DNA of 64,000 nucleotides from Dromiciops gliroides (taxonomy: Eukaryota; Chordata; Mammalia; Microbiotheria; Microbiotheriidae): NCBI RefSeq assembly GCF_019393635.1, contig NC_057865.1, positions 296,995,385 through 297,059,384 of the forward strand, written 5' to 3'. Positions within the stretch are counted from its first letter, which is position 1. Each line of letters starts with the position of its first letter. The translations under genes were made by a program, and so were the position numbers. This document shows positions 1-11,199 of the stretch, piece after piece. The notes beneath the pieces were generated by a model. The model had not been told where the DNA came from. It saw only the letters and a program-made list of their open reading frames with translations, and did not search any database.

Positions 1-764
1 CTGGGAACCAAAGACAAAAGGTCCTTAGCCAGCCTTCCAGACCAAGCAGGTGGTTGCATCAGGGATGCCTCAGGCTCTGGACTAAGTGGACTTAGTTTCC
101 CCATCTTGGCAGGGCAGGTGAACTCAGAATTGGAGGCTGGGCACGTCTGCCCACACCAACACCTATGATGTCCTCACTTGCCGCCGCACACCTCTGGCCT
201 AGCCCAACCTGACCTCAGAGGACTTGTCAGCAAAGAAACCATGAGTAAGGTCAGCTGGGGCTGGCCCCCAGCACAGGTGGGACAGGTACGTTGTGCAGGG
301 GTGTTGTGATTGGTAAGCTCTGGCTGTGGGGAAAGGCTGGGGTGACCAGGACCCCAGAAATAACAAGAATAATGATGATAACAGTAATCTCCCAGACGTG
401 ACTTTGACCCACAAACACTTGACATCCATGGCATTTAGTAGATCTCAGAACACCCCTCACCTCCAACCTCTGAGCAAGGAAATGCTTTCACAATACAGAA
501 ACCTGGCAGGAGAAATCAGAGCCGTGTGTGGAGAGGAGGCCTGGCACATCATCCCTGCCTCCAGCTGTCTAATCTTTCTCAATTACAAAAAGGTGTGGGG
601 AAAACTTTATGTGGCAGGTCATTCTATTCCCTTGCCCTCTTTGAGGAAGGTAGTCAGCTAAGTAAATACAGAATATTGTGGCCGGCCCCATCATCCTTTC
701 CATCAGGAGTGAGCCTGGGATTAGAGAATATAATCTCTGATGCAAAAATATAGTCCTGTCACTC
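1..764. other. Unique sequence, no gene recognised
   Basis: I see no repeat family or exon here. The short open frames have no protein-like composition or splice context. Confidence 0.4.
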
Positions 765-1060
765 CTCTCCTCCTAAGCCTTCAATACTGCCTACTCAGTC
801 GATGTTAGCATCCTTTGCCTGATATTCAAGACCCCCATGATCTGCTGTCCCTTCCAGCCTTCTATCTCAACAGCAGCCCCCACGTGCTTTACAGTTTAAC
901 CAAACTGGATGCCTTGGACCCCTAGCAGCCCTGAGTTTACTCTCCTGACAGCTGCCATGGCCTGAAATGTCCCCCCCTTCCTCACTTGAATCCTGCCCAA
1001 ACTTTGAAGGTGCCTCTGCCAGGAAGACTTCCCTGGGCCTTCTGGTCAGCAGAGCACTTG
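765..1060 (+). mobile_element. L2 LINE fragment, 3' part
   Basis: The stretch follows the mammalian L2 3' region: a 'cctttgcctgatattcaag' step, then 'catgatctgctgtcccttcc', 'cacgtgctttacagttt' and 'ccttcctcacttgaat'. It is old and gapped, with no intact frame. Confidence 0.6.
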
Positions 1061-1830
1061 GCTTGTCCCTCCATGATGCACTTGTCACATCACCTCGGGC
1101 TTTCCAACTCTCTATTTTTCATCTCATCCTCCTACTGGAGCCCTGCCCCTGGCTCTTCCAAATTTGGGCCCATCTGGGTGAGGGTGGTCTCCCTCTTGGC
1201 TCTCCCCTCCCTTCCCTTGCCCATCCAATTCACCCCATTCACCAAACTGCTTTCAGTGCCTGGCAGTGCTCTTCCTCGGCTGGTCTAGTTTGGGAATGAA
1301 CGCTCAAGAGCTGAAGATGACTTCAGTGCTGGAAAGGGCTGTGGAGACTCAGCCCCTCAGCCCCTCAGCCCCTGGCCATGGCATCCTTGACGTCCAGTCT
1401 CTGTTTGAAGACTTCCCGTCATGGCCCCTTACTCCACATTTCAGGAGGCTCTTAAGTAGAACTTAAATCTGCTCCTTTGAACACCCTGCCCTCCCCTCTC
1501 CCCACATCTCCTTGTTCAAGGTCCTGCACCCACGGGTCAAGCAAAGCGTACCAGTCCCCAAAGAATTCAGCTCCAAAGGAGTAATTCCAGGCACTGGGAT
1601 GAGCCCACTGAGCTGGGGAAGATGCAGCAGGATTCAGGGTGTTTGGGGTACCTGGAGGACCTTCCTAGGACTCCTGAGAGATCATGGGATGATAGGGGTC
1701 CACTCTGCCTATGCCGGGGCCTGATCCCTCAGGAAATGACCTCTTTGATCAAGGACCCATGTGGGTGTCATATACATATGCTTTCACACAAATGCATTCC
1801 CCCCCACGTGAGGCATACACATTCTTTGTT
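1061..1830. other. Mostly unique sequence
   Basis: A short direct repeat of CAGCCCCT (about three units) lies at 1,349-1,374. A possible L3/CR1 scrap follows near 1,390-1,430. Nothing else is recognised. Confidence 0.35.
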
Positions 1831-2014
1831 TCTCTGCTTTCTCTCTCTCTTCTGTGTGTGTGTCTCTGTGTCTCTGTCTCTTTGTCTATGTCTCTGTCTG
1901 TCTCTCTGTCTCTGCCTCTCTTTTTCTCTGTCTCTCTGCCTGTCTGTCTATCTCTCTGTCTCTGTCTCTCTCTGTCTGTCTCTCTCTGTCTCTCTGTATC
2001 TCTCTGTCTCTCTC
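1831..2014 (+). repeat. TCTG/TCTC-rich microsatellite
   Basis: About 180 bp of interleaved TCTG, TCTC and TGTC units. The serine/leucine/cysteine-rich open frames across it are artefacts of the repeat. Confidence 0.95.
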
Positions 2015-2507
2015 ATTCACCAGACTATATTTCTAGAAATGGGGCCTGGGCCAGTGTTCACCTGGTAGCAATTCCTTGCACCGCTGGCCCTGGTGCCCAG
2101 AGCCAGTTTCCTGCTTCCAGGTCCTCCTCAGGATGCAGGCCACACTTTGCCAGCAGATATGGGTGGGAGGGAGGAACAGGTTAGAGCTTCGTTGTTTGCA
2201 GATAGAGGCTCCAGGTTCCCTTCCCACCCATGGCATCCCCGGCCCGGGCAGGAAGGACCCAAGGCACCCCTTGCTTTTATTTGCACAGAGTAGGGATGCT
2301 GCCACCCAGGAAACCAAAGGTGCCTCATCTCGCCCTGTCTTCCCCCTCCTGCCCCTGCTCTTGCAAGGGATAAGATTCATTCCCTCCTCCAGCTGCCTCC
2401 AGGCCCCTCCTCCCACACCGAGGAAGGCAGAGTCTCATCTTCAGTCCCACTTTGTCATCTGTCCCTCATCCTGTCCTGTCCTGTCCTGCCCTCCTCTGTC
2501 CAGGACC

Positions 2508-2716
2508 TGGATTAGGTTCAGTCTGGGGCCAGGAGCCAGAGCTGGGGTTATTCTGGGATCAGGGGAAGGGCACAGTTTGGGGTCAGGGTTGGGGTTCATT
2601 CTGGGGGCAGGGTTAGAAATCAGTCCGGGACCAAGGTAAGAGCTCAATCTAGCATTGAAGTTGGGGCTCAGTCTGAGGCCAAGATCCAAATCGATCTCAG
2701 CCCAAGACTAGGACTC
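2508..2716 (+). repeat. Decayed minisatellite, unit about 25-30 bp
   Basis: Roughly eight diverged units share the pattern 'GGGGTTCAGTCTGGGGCCAGG'-like with variants such as 'ttattctgggatcagg' and 'ttcattctgggggcagg'. The right-hand units are the most diverged. A short CCTGT run lies just upstream at 2,470-2,490. Confidence 0.6.
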
Positions 2717-2879
2717 AGAGATACACTGAGTTAGCTCTGGCAAGAGAGACCCACTGGGTCCTTGGCCATGGATTTCCTGAATGCTCTAAGACCCCACTCC
2801 CTCATAAAAAAGTCAGTAAGTGAAGAATGAGACCCTGAGTTTCTCTTCCCTCCTCTAGAAAGCCCTTCCTGATGAGCCT

Positions 2880-3050
2880 GAGAGTAGCTTCCATCGAGAG
2901 TGGGAGGGGCCTTAGGGACCATTTTGTCTAAGACTATTTTAGAGAGGAGGGAATCAATGTCCAGAAGGTGTTTTGCCCAAGGTCACAGGCATAGTTCTTG
3001 GCAGAGGCAGGATTCGAACCCAGATTTGATATCTCCAAGTTCAGTACTTG
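2880..3050 (-). mobile_element. MIR/L3-type fragment
   Basis: In antisense it carries the typical order: 'ggggccttagggacca', a short 'gaggagggaatcaatgtcc' block, 'gcccaaggtcacaggcat' and 'ggattcgaacccaga'. Confidence 0.55.
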
Positions 3051-3239
3051 AATATAGATCTGAGTGGGGCTCACCCCCTCCTCTGGGCCCCCAGGATTCA
3101 CTGAAGCTGGGGAGCTCTTGTCACCCACCCCCAGGGGCAGCTCTTAAATCTCCTTGTACTAATTGATTGACTGAGACACTCCTACCCTGGGGTCAAGCTT
3201 TGCCTGGTGTGAGTGTCCCAAGACAAGCTCTCTCCATTG

Positions 3240-3490
3240 CTAGCCCAGTCTGTGCCTTACATTCTGTCCTGCAGAAAACACAAGACGTCCCCTCACCGTT
3301 CACCTGGCTGCTGCTCACGCGTCCCGCTCCCTGCTTTTGTGTGAGGAATTGTAATCAAATGAACATCATCTACGTTTTAGGAAAGGGTGAGCCAAGGCTG
3401 ATGCATCATGTCTCTGACTTACCGTTCCTAGGACCTCTTCTCCCTTATGAGTTCCTTAGAATGTAAGCTCTTGAAGGCAGGAAGTCTCCA
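3240..3490 (+). mobile_element. L2-like 3' end
   Basis: It ends in 'cttagaatgtaagctcttga' then 'aggcaggaag', matching the L2 3' end. The upstream part is weak. Confidence 0.4.
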
Positions 3491-4325
3491 TTTTTTAAAT
3501 CATAAAAGTATTTTATTATTTTCCAGTTACATGTTAAGATATTTTCAACATTTGTTTTCATGAGATTTTTAGTTCTGAATTTTTCTCCCTCCCTCCCTTC
3601 CCTTCCCTCCCCCTCCCCAAGACAGAAAGCAATTTGATATAAGTTATCTATGCATAATCACATTAAACCAATTTCTGCATTAGTCATATTGTGAAAGAAG
3701 AATCAACCGCTAATTGGTGTTCATTCATTTGTAAACTTAATGTTTAATAAATGGAATTTAGGGAAAAAAAGAAAAAGAAAAAAAAAAGAAAGAAGAATCA
3801 GAGCACAAGGGAAAAACCTCAAAAAAAGAAAAGAAAAAACAGCCAAAAAGTAGAAATAGCATGGTCTAATCTACATTTAGAATCCACAGTTCTTTTTTCT
3901 GGATGTGGAGAACATTTTCCATCATGAGTTCTTTGGAATTGTCTTCGATCATTGCACTGCTGAGAAGAGTCAAGTCTATCACAGTTGATCATTACATGAT
4001 GTTACTGTGACTATGTACAATGTTCTCCTGGTTCTGCTCATTTCACTCAGCATTAGTCCACTTAAGTCTTTCCAGGTTTTTCTGAAATCTACCTGCTCAT
4101 CATGTCTTATAGCACAAGAGTATTTTATTATATTCATATACCACAACTTGTTCAGCTATTCCCCAATTGATGGTCATTGCCTTGATTTCTGATTCTTTGT
4201 CACCACAAAAAGAGCTGCTATAAATATTTTTGTACATGTGGGTCCTTTTCCCTTTTCTATGATCTCTTTGGGATAGGAAGTTTTCATTTTGTATTTGTGT
4301 CTCTAGGGCTGGACTCATAAATACT
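3491..4325 (-). mobile_element. LINE-1 3' end (marsupial type), antisense
   Basis: Read on the minus strand this is the end of ORF2 plus the 3' UTR of a marsupial LINE-1. Recognisable blocks are 'ccaattggggaatagctg', 'cagaaaaacctggaaagact', 'gaaatgagcagaaccagg' and 'cttatatcaaattgctttct', followed by a short A-rich end near 3,500. Most of ORF2 is absent, as expected of a 5'-truncated copy. It is interrupted at 3,706-3,787 by a second, tiny insertion. Confidence 0.85.
3693..3800 (+). mobile_element. 82-bp retroposed polyadenylated fragment with TSD
   Basis: The 13-bp sequence gaaagaagaatca occurs perfectly at 3,693-3,705 and 3,788-3,800. Between them are about 52 bp of non-LINE sequence with AATAAA (in 'gtttaataaatgg') followed by a 25-30 bp A-rich tail. 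That is the structure of a severely 5'-truncated transcript end copied in by LINE-1 machinery. The host LINE-1 sequence continues cleanly on both sides. The source transcript is not recognised. Confidence 0.75.
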
Positions 4326-4334
4326 TAATATTTT

Positions 4335-4372
4335 TCATCCATCCATTCATTCACTCATTCATTCATTCATCC
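4335..4372 (+). repeat. (ATTC)n microsatellite
   Basis: Short CATC/ATTC tetramer array. An antisense L2 3'-end scrap follows at about 4,395-4,480, marked by 'caacaagcatctactatgtg'. Confidence 0.8.
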
Positions 4373-4554
4373 TTGGGGGTGGGGTGTCCATTTACTCATC
4401 CAATCATCTATTCACTCAACAAGCATCTACTATGTGTACTGTATTCCTCAAATAGTCTGGTAGGTACTAAGGACCTTCTTCATCCCATCTCCCCCACAGT
4501 GTAGCTTATCACAGGGTTTAGTCCATAGGAGGCACTTCATGGGGAAGGGGAAGG

Positions 4555-4790
4555 GAGGGGATCAGTATTTATATAGTGCCTACTATGTGCTTAGCATTGT
4601 ACTTTACTTCATATTGGTGAAGTGCTTTACTTCACAACAACCTTGTGAAGTAAGTGCTGTTATTATCCCCATTCTACAGTTCAGGAAACTGAAGCAGATA
4701 GCTGGTAGTGTCTGAGGCTAGATTTGAACTCAGGTCTTCCTGACTCCAGGCACAATGATCTATCCACTGCAACACCTAGCTGCTCAGACA
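4555..4790 (-). mobile_element. MIR-type SINE, antisense
   Basis: Antisense MIR order is complete: 'tagtgcctactatgtgctta', 'attatccccattctacag', 'gaggctagatttgaactc' and 'tatccactgcaacaccta'. Confidence 0.8.
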
Positions 4791-4791
4791 C

Positions 4792-4831
4792 CTGTATCAG
4801 TCAGTTAGTGGACATTGATTGACTGATACAG
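4792..4831. repeat. Perfect 12-bp inverted repeat
   Basis: CTGTATCAGTCA is followed 16 bp later by its exact reverse complement TGACTGATACAG. It lies directly beside the MIR at 4,555-4,790. No function is evident. Confidence 0.8.
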
Positions 4832-5700
4832 ATGACTTAGCTGGTAGAACCCAACAGAATGAGCTTTGAGCATGGCTGGATCCCCACCCTGAGGGGCAAG
4901 GAAAGCCCAGGGAATTGAGCCCGGTCAGCCAGCTATTTGCTGATCAGGTGTCCAGTCTGTCTTGCTGCTGGCTTTGCTCTCACCTTGGATCCCCATCTCT
5001 TGGAGAGGGCTCCCTCCCTTACCTGTAGGTCACTCCCCTTATCCTGGAGATTTCTGCTGCAGAGACCCCAGGATTTCCATCTGCAGCCCTGGCTCTTCTC
5101 CAGCACTCTATCCATCTCCATCTATCTGCAGCCCCCTCCCAACTCGGATGTACCCCCTGTTACCTCCCTCAAACTCAACACATGTCCCAGATCAACCTTG
5201 GGGTCTCTCCAAGGGTAGGGAGACAATGGGAGGGCTTCGACGCAGTGCCAGCTCCTAAGATACCTAAGAGACAGAATTGCCAAGCATCTGGGATGTCCCC
5301 ACAGATCAGAGTCCTGGGAGACTTGGGTGTCTTCGAGGAATCATGTCAGGTCATTGGAGACAAAAGTGAGCCCCAGACTGCCTGGGTGTGAGATGCTTGC
5401 CAAGACCCTGAAGGTGACACTCAGGCAGTGGCTGAAGTGGGGAGAGCCACGTGGCCTCCTCTCTCTGAATGCTGCATCCCCAAGGAATGCTGGTGACCCC
5501 AGGCCAGGAAGAGGGGCATTTTGCAGCCTGGCCCGGGAGGTGCCTGCTGCGCTCCACGGGGTGGAGCAACCCACCCTAAGCTTTTAAGCTTGGGCGAGCA
5601 GTTCAGAAGTCTCACTGCCTTCCCTCCTTTGCAAGGGGAGAGGTCTGAGGGAGTTGAAGGGGACCATTCCTCGAGAATCTTCCTGGAAATTGGAAGGATG
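4832..5700. other. Unique sequence, no gene recognised
   Basis: GC-moderate unique DNA. Overlapping short frames exist on both strands, with no conserved motif or splice structure. Confidence 0.4.
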
Positions 5701-5701
5701 T

Positions 5702-5860
5702 TTGCAGCCAGGGAGAGACCTGGGTTTAAGTCCCCACCATAGACTACTGACCCTGGGTGTGTCTCAGAGCCTCAGTTTCCTGATCTATAAAATGGACCAG
5801 GAGCAATAACACTGACCTTACAAGGTTGTTGGGAGGATAAAGAGATAAGGTGTGTCAGAT
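5702..5860 (+). mobile_element. MIR-type SINE
   Basis: Sense blocks 'gacctgggtttaagtcc', 'cctcagtttcctgatctat' and 'aaggttgttgggaggat' are in MIR order. Confidence 0.75.
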
Positions 5861-6499
5861 GTGACAGCCTAGAGATTTGTGACTGACTGACCGCCCACCA
5901 ACAGACCACACTGACTCCCAAGACAGCCTGAGAGTCCTGGGCTTAATCACAGTAACACCTTCATGGTATTTTCTGTTTTTCTCAGTGACCCACTTGGCCT
6001 GCAAACATCCAGAGGCAGGCTCTCGGCCCCAACCACAGGGCTTCCCAGCCCTGTCATTACACATGAGGCACGCTATGCACTGTGTAATTAGCCAGGTCCC
6101 AGTTTCCATTTATACCATCTTTGATGGGAGGGATCAAGGGGGTGGAGAAGTGTTTTCTAGGGCAGCCAGTGTCTGGCTCTAGAGGGCCAGATGCCCTGAG
6201 CCCAGCCCAGAGTCCAGCCTGGTCATGAGCATCTTTCTGAACTGGGCCTTGTCCTGCTCTTGAGAGCTGCGCCCCACACAGGCCAGGCTTGGGTCCAGCC
6301 TGTCTTATCCCATATTGTCTCATGAAGGTTAACACTGACAGATGCACTTCCACGGAATTGTGGAGACTGTTGGCTCCCTGCACCAGGTCCCCAGAATCCC
6401 CAGTCTGGAGCTGGAAGGAGACCCAGAGGACAAGAGGATCCAGCCAGGATTTGAACTCAGCTCTTTCAACCTTTTCACCCTGGGACTCTTTTGGCCTCA
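5861..6499. other. Unique sequence with a MIR scrap
   Basis: Nothing is recognised except a short antisense MIR piece at about 6,415-6,475 ('ccaggatttgaactcagctc'). Confidence 0.4.
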
Positions 6500-6805
6500 G
6501 GGAGTCAGGAGCTCTGGGTTTCCGGCCTTACTGTACAACTTTGACTGAGCCACTCTCTGGGCCTCGGTCTCCTTATTTGGAAACAGGGGAATTGGACAAC
6601 ATGGTCTCTAACATCCTTTCTGGCTCTGACATTCTCAGACTATATGTCAAACCATCACTTAGCCCCTGTCTGACCTCAAGTTTACTCATTATAAAATAGG
6701 GGTAAGGACAGCACCACTACCTCCCAGAGTTATTATGAGGATTGAATGAAATAATGCTTGTAGAGCTCTTAGCACCATGCTTGGCACAAGGTAGGGCCTC
6801 TACAT
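6500..6805 (+). mobile_element. Two tandem MIR-type SINE fragments
   Basis: A first piece at 6,500-6,640 carries 'gcctcggtctccttattt' and 'ggacaacatggtctctaa'. A second at 6,645-6,805 carries 'acctcccagagttattatg' and 'gcaccatgcttggcacaa'. Both are in sense orientation. Confidence 0.65.
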
Positions 6806-7171
6806 ATGCCAACTGCTACTACTATGCTACTACACTGCCACCGCTACTATTGTTTGAGATTACCCTCTAAGGTCCTTCCCAGTAGGACCATTTTGGGGGC
6901 TCTTGGGTCTAAATATCCAGCGCAAGGAAGAAGCATTGGCAGGGTAAGGTCTGAGTTACTGAATAGAGATCATAAAAATATCATTTCCATTTTCTTCTTT
7001 AATGTTTGAGAAATAAAATGATAGGTTGACAGTCCAACCCCCCACCCCCCACCCCAAACAGATCTACCCTGTAACACCCGGAGGCTCTGGGGCTAGTGTG
7101 TATTCTCCCTCCTATGAGCAGGCTGGCTCCCATCCTACCAGGGGTAGCCCAGAGGGTTGGGGTTGGTTTTC

Positions 7172-7323
7172 CTTTCTTTTTTTTTGGCAGGGCAATGAGG
7201 ATTAGTTGACTTGCCCAGGGTCACACAGCTAGTAAGTGTCAAGTGTCCTGAGGTCGGATTTGAACTCAGATCCTCTGAATCCAGGGCAGGTGCTCTATCT
7301 ACTTTGCCACCTAGCTGCCCCCA
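7172..7323 (-). mobile_element. CORE-SINE (MAR1/WSINE1-like)
   Basis: Full-length antisense copy running from a T-rich tail to CACCTAGCTGCCCC. It is flanked by the perfect 13-bp TSD ggggttggttttc at 7,159-7,171 and 7,324-7,336. Such SINEs are mobilised by LINE-1. Confidence 0.95.
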
Positions 7324-7429
7324 GGGGTTGGTTTTCTGATGCTATAAGATTTACAATCCACCATGGGGGTATTTCCTGTGTAATTATTAGTTGATACCAA
7401 TTACTTAGCCAGACTTAATTAACTTTTAG

Positions 7430-7590
7430 AGGGTTCTATTTACATCTATAATCTATATCAAATTCCTTGCCTTCTCAAGGAGAGAATTTAGAACTCAGAG
7501 AATTTAGACTTTTAAACAAATGAATGTTAAATAATTTTATTACATGTAATTTTTTAAAAGGAAGGTCTATGTACATGGTGTAAATGGTGT
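7430..7590 (+). mobile_element. LINE-1 3' UTR fragment
   Basis: Blocks 'ctatatcaaattccttgcct', 'tctcaaggagagaattta' and 'aaatgaatgttaaataattt' match the marsupial LINE-1 3' end in sense orientation. Confidence 0.75.
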
Positions 7591-8035
7591 ATATTTACAG
7601 TTGGTACAAAACATTCCCCAGAAGTGACATCTTCTATTAGTATATACGGGGAAAGGAGGCCAGTGTGGTCAAGTTCTTCCGTGATTCCTTTTCGGGAACA
7701 GCTCTCTCATCCCTCTCAGGATCTCCAACCCACTAACTCTCTGGGGGCCAAAGGAAACACCAAGTCCCTCCTCCACCCCATCCCAGTCTGACCCATCAAG
7801 TACTTCGGGAGGTTTCCAGGCCTTGTTCACACCTAGCAAACAAAGGAGATGTGTTCTCACCCAAGACATGTATCAGGGCTTAGCATCTTATCATTTATCA
7901 AAGAAGGCAATAGGTGTCAAGTGCTTTGCAAACCTTAAGCAAGGTGTATGTGTGTATACTAGTGTGTATGTGTGTACACACATATACTATTTCTTTATTC
8001 TAAGTGAGGTGGGGTGACTTGGTTGAGCCTCATAG
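7591..8035. other. Unique sequence with a TG/TATG tract
   Basis: A short TGTG/TATG-rich tract lies at about 7,945-7,990. The rest is unrecognised. Confidence 0.4.
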
Positions 8036-8039
8036 GGAT

Positions 8040-8250
8040 ACTGAGAAGTCCTGTGGTTCAGTGGTCAGAGCCCTGGACATGGATTCAGAAAAACCTGGGT
8101 TCAAACATTGTCTCTGACTTTGTGTGACCTTGGTCTACTGCCTTTCTTTGCCTCAGTTTCCTCATCTGTAAAATGGAGGTAATAAAGGCTATAACCCTCC
8201 CCTCCTCCCCTCCCTGTGGTTGTGAGGCTGGAATGAGATCAATGCATGTT
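8040..8250 (+). mobile_element. MIR-type SINE
   Basis: Sense MIR with 'gagccctggacatggattca', 'cctgggttcaaacattg' and 'cctcagtttcctcatctgt'. It is interrupted by a small C-rich expansion. Confidence 0.8.
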
Positions 8251-8479
8251 GGGAGCTGACTCTGGGCTCCTCAGGAGGCTCCCGGGATCTGAGGTCATAA
8301 CCTGCCTCAGCAGGGAGGGGAGGGGTTGGGCTGGCCCCGGTTTTCTCCAGCTCTAACCAGAATGTCCTCCCGGTAACTCTCCCCCCCCCCCTCCTGCCCT
8401 GGGCCTCTCTAGGAAAGCCGCTCAGGCTTCCGTCTCCTACCCAGCCCTCCCTTCCAGTCCTCCAGGTCCTAAGGCATCT

Positions 8480-8575
8480 TTGTATGGGTAAGCTTTGGAT
8501 AATCTTCATGTGACCCTGGAAGAGACTGACCTCAGTTTCCTTTGCAATAAAATGGGCTGCTTCCTATACCCCCTG
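8480..8575 (+). mobile_element. MIR-type fragment
   Basis: 'catgtgaccctggaagag' then 'ctcagtttcctttgcaata' in sense order. Confidence 0.5.
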
Positions 8576-9189
8576 GGTTGTTTGGTAGGGGAATTATTGT
8601 AGAAATGGGCAGACCCTGGAGCTGTTTTTCTAGTTGGCGGTGAAGAAGAGAGATGATAGGGCAGGGGGCCCTGAAGAAGGGAAGCTCTCTTCTCTTAGTC
8701 CTTCCTCTCCCGGCCTGACCCCCTGGTCCCTTCCCTGCCTCCAGGCACCGGGCAGACAATGGCCCACAGTTCCTGGACCAGGACTGGAGCTAAGAACGAC
8801 AGGGTTCTTCCTCCTCCTTTGGGCAAGGCAGCTGAGGGGCCCCTGGGCCACCTGGGGGGGGGCGGTGCTCCCTCCACTCTCCCTCCCTGGGACCTCTTGC
8901 CCCAGCCCCAGTAAAAGCAAGGAAATTTTCATCCCAGGGAGAGAGACTTGGCTCAGCAGCAGGAGAAAGTGAACTTCCTAGTCCTCTTTCCCCAAGCTGT
9001 GTTGTGTTGGGAAGAAGGAAGATGGGCAGCTCTTTGTCAGTGAAGGGTGTCTACCTGGAGATGAAGGGTACAGGGTGGAAAGGCTGGAAGGGGTCGAAAT
9101 CTGCCCCTGCAGAGGGAATGTCCACATGGAGGAGATTGAGTGCCTCTTAAAGGAGAAAGCCCAGTCTCATCAGGCTTGGTGGAGGCCTC
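8576..9189. other. Unique GC-rich sequence
   Basis: Several overlapping frames of 60-110 codons occur on both strands without a conserved motif. No gene is called. Confidence 0.4.
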
Positions 9190-9515
9190 CATGCCTTTGT
9201 CCCTGTCTTCCCACTGCCTGTAGAGGCCATCTCTTTCTTGCTCAAATGTCACCTTCTGCATGAAGCCTTCCCAGATGCCACAGCTGATGGGGGCTCCCAA
9301 CAGACCTGGTATTGAACTAAAGAAACTCTGAATTTATTTGCTTTATTTTATGTAAAAGTTAGTGATATGCAATGCTTATTTATATTATTACTGTGACTCC
9401 TTCATTGTATTGAGTTGCTCAAGGGTAAAAGTGTCTTTTGCTTTTCTTTGCAATCCTGACATCTAGCCTAGTCCCTGGCACATAGTAGGTGCTTAGTAAG
9501 CACTTGGTTGGTTGA
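9190..9515 (+). mobile_element. L2 LINE 3' end
   Basis: Sense L2 3' end: 'caaatgtcaccttctgcatg', 'aagccttcccagatgcc' and 'cctggcacatagtaggtgct'. Confidence 0.75.
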
Positions 9516-10199
9516 TAGAGACTGTCAGGTCCAATCCTCTTCTGGTATAAATGGGGGTACTGAGGTTGGGCCTGGGGTGTTGGCCCTGCGATGGTTTGGA
9601 CATTGACCTACTGTGTGATTTGAGAAAGGTGTCAGCGCCAGTTTCACAATCTCTATGATCGCAGCTCCACCTGAGAAGAAAAGGGCTGGGCCTAATCCAG
9701 GCCAGTGGCTAGGGAGGTGGAGGCAATAGCTGCCCAGGTGCTCAATAGGCCTTGGATTTTGGCCCCATCTTCCTGCTCCTCACATCCTCCTGGGCACCAG
9801 TAGATTTCCTCCCAGCGATTGCCTGGCTTTTCTCAGCCCTTTCTGAGAACCAGAGGTGGAGGGAACAGAGATCCGGGACTGGCTGCCAGAAATTCATAGT
9901 AGCCAGAAATCTCTTCAAACAGGATTCCTGGATTTCCCAGCCATCAGTGGGCTTTGGGATCCCTTCCCAGCCTTCCACTTGGCCGCTGCCCCTCTCTGCA
10001 GCCCAGGCTTTTTGTCTGATCTTGCAATGGGATTTCATTCTGGGCCAAGGCATCGCTGGCCCCTGGGAGCTGGGGGCCAGCCTGACCTCCCTCCTATTCC
10101 CCCTAGTGCCCCCCTGATTTCCAGTGACAGTGAATAAAGCACTCAGCCCAGGAGCCTTACTGCCTCACTTCTTTCAATATGGCCTATGCTGCCAATGAT
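9516..10199. other. Mostly unique sequence
   Basis: An open frame of about 90 codons ends at a stop overlapping AATAAAG near 10,133. It has no ATG, splice support or conserved motif, so no gene is called. Confidence 0.4.
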
Positions 10200-11195
10200 G
10201 AAAAGCCCCCACCTCACCCCTCCATCCCTGAGTTATACTCATCCTTCCAGGCCCAGCTGAGATCCCCCACCCCCTTCGTCTTACCCAAAGCCTTCCCTGG
10301 CTACAGCAGCTCACTCTGAGCTCCCATCTCTGACTCCTCCAGAGACTCAGAGACTGAGCCCCACTTATGGTCCCTCTTCTCCTTCTAGATCATCTCCCTC
10401 GGTCATTTCATCAACTCCCATGGGGTGCAATGATCATCTCCTGCAGATTATTTTCAGTTCTATATATCCAGTCCTAGTCTCTCTCCTGAGCTCCAGTCTG
10501 AATTACCTTGGACTTCTCAAGTCTATGTCCTGAATTCAACATGCCCAAAACAGAACTCATGATCTTTTCCCTAAACCCTTCTCTCTTCCTATCTCCCTAA
10601 TCACTGTAGAGGGGGCCCACCATCTTCCCAGTCCCTCAGGCTCCCACCCCGGGAGTTATCCTGGATTCTTTACTGGAATTCCCCCCCCCATATCCAATAT
10701 GGTGCTAAGACCTGCTGACATCACCTCAGCAGCATCTTTCAAATCTGCCTCCTCTCCTCTGACAGGTGTCTCTCTAGTGTCTGCTTTTGTCCCCTCATGG
10801 CTGGATTATTGCAGTAGCTGCTGGGGGGGTCTGCCTGTCTCAAGTTTCTTCCAATCCATCCTTCACTCAACCACTAAAGTGATTTTCCTACATCGAACAC
10901 ATGACCGCTTCACTCCCTTATCCAGTAAGCACCTCTATGAAGTCCTCTGCTCATCATTCAAAGCCCTCCATGACCTGGTCACTTCCTTCCATAGCGCTTT
11001 CCTTCATGCAGTTTCTTTTCCAGTGTCACTGGCTGCCCAACTGCTCCTCACACACGGCCCTCAATCTCTTGTCTTTTTCACTGGCTTTCACTAGACTGTG
11101 AGCTTCTGAGGGCAAGAAATGTTTTGTTGCCATTTCTTTGTATCCCCAGAACTCAGCCAGTGCCTGTCTTAATCATTGCTTGGCTGACTGACTGA
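10200..11195 (+). mobile_element. L2 LINE, reverse-transcriptase end and 3' UTR
   Basis: Sense L2. A 3'-type piece at 10,230-10,380 ('aaagccttccctggctacag') is followed by a longer copy with 'attcaacatgcccaaaacag', 'ggctggattattgcagtagc', 'aagccctccatgacctgg' and 'ctagactgtgagcttctgag'. It is heavily decayed. Confidence 0.8.
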
Positions 11196-11199
11196 GTGT

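Noticed and set aside
1711-2184. 157-codon frame across the TCTG array
   Set aside because: Mostly Ser/Leu/Cys/Val repeats produced by the microsatellite.
9856-10137. Open frame ending at a stop overlapping AATAAAG
   Set aside because: It has only a GTG start, no convincing acceptor and no domain, and an L2 follows at once. Chance is the simplest reading.
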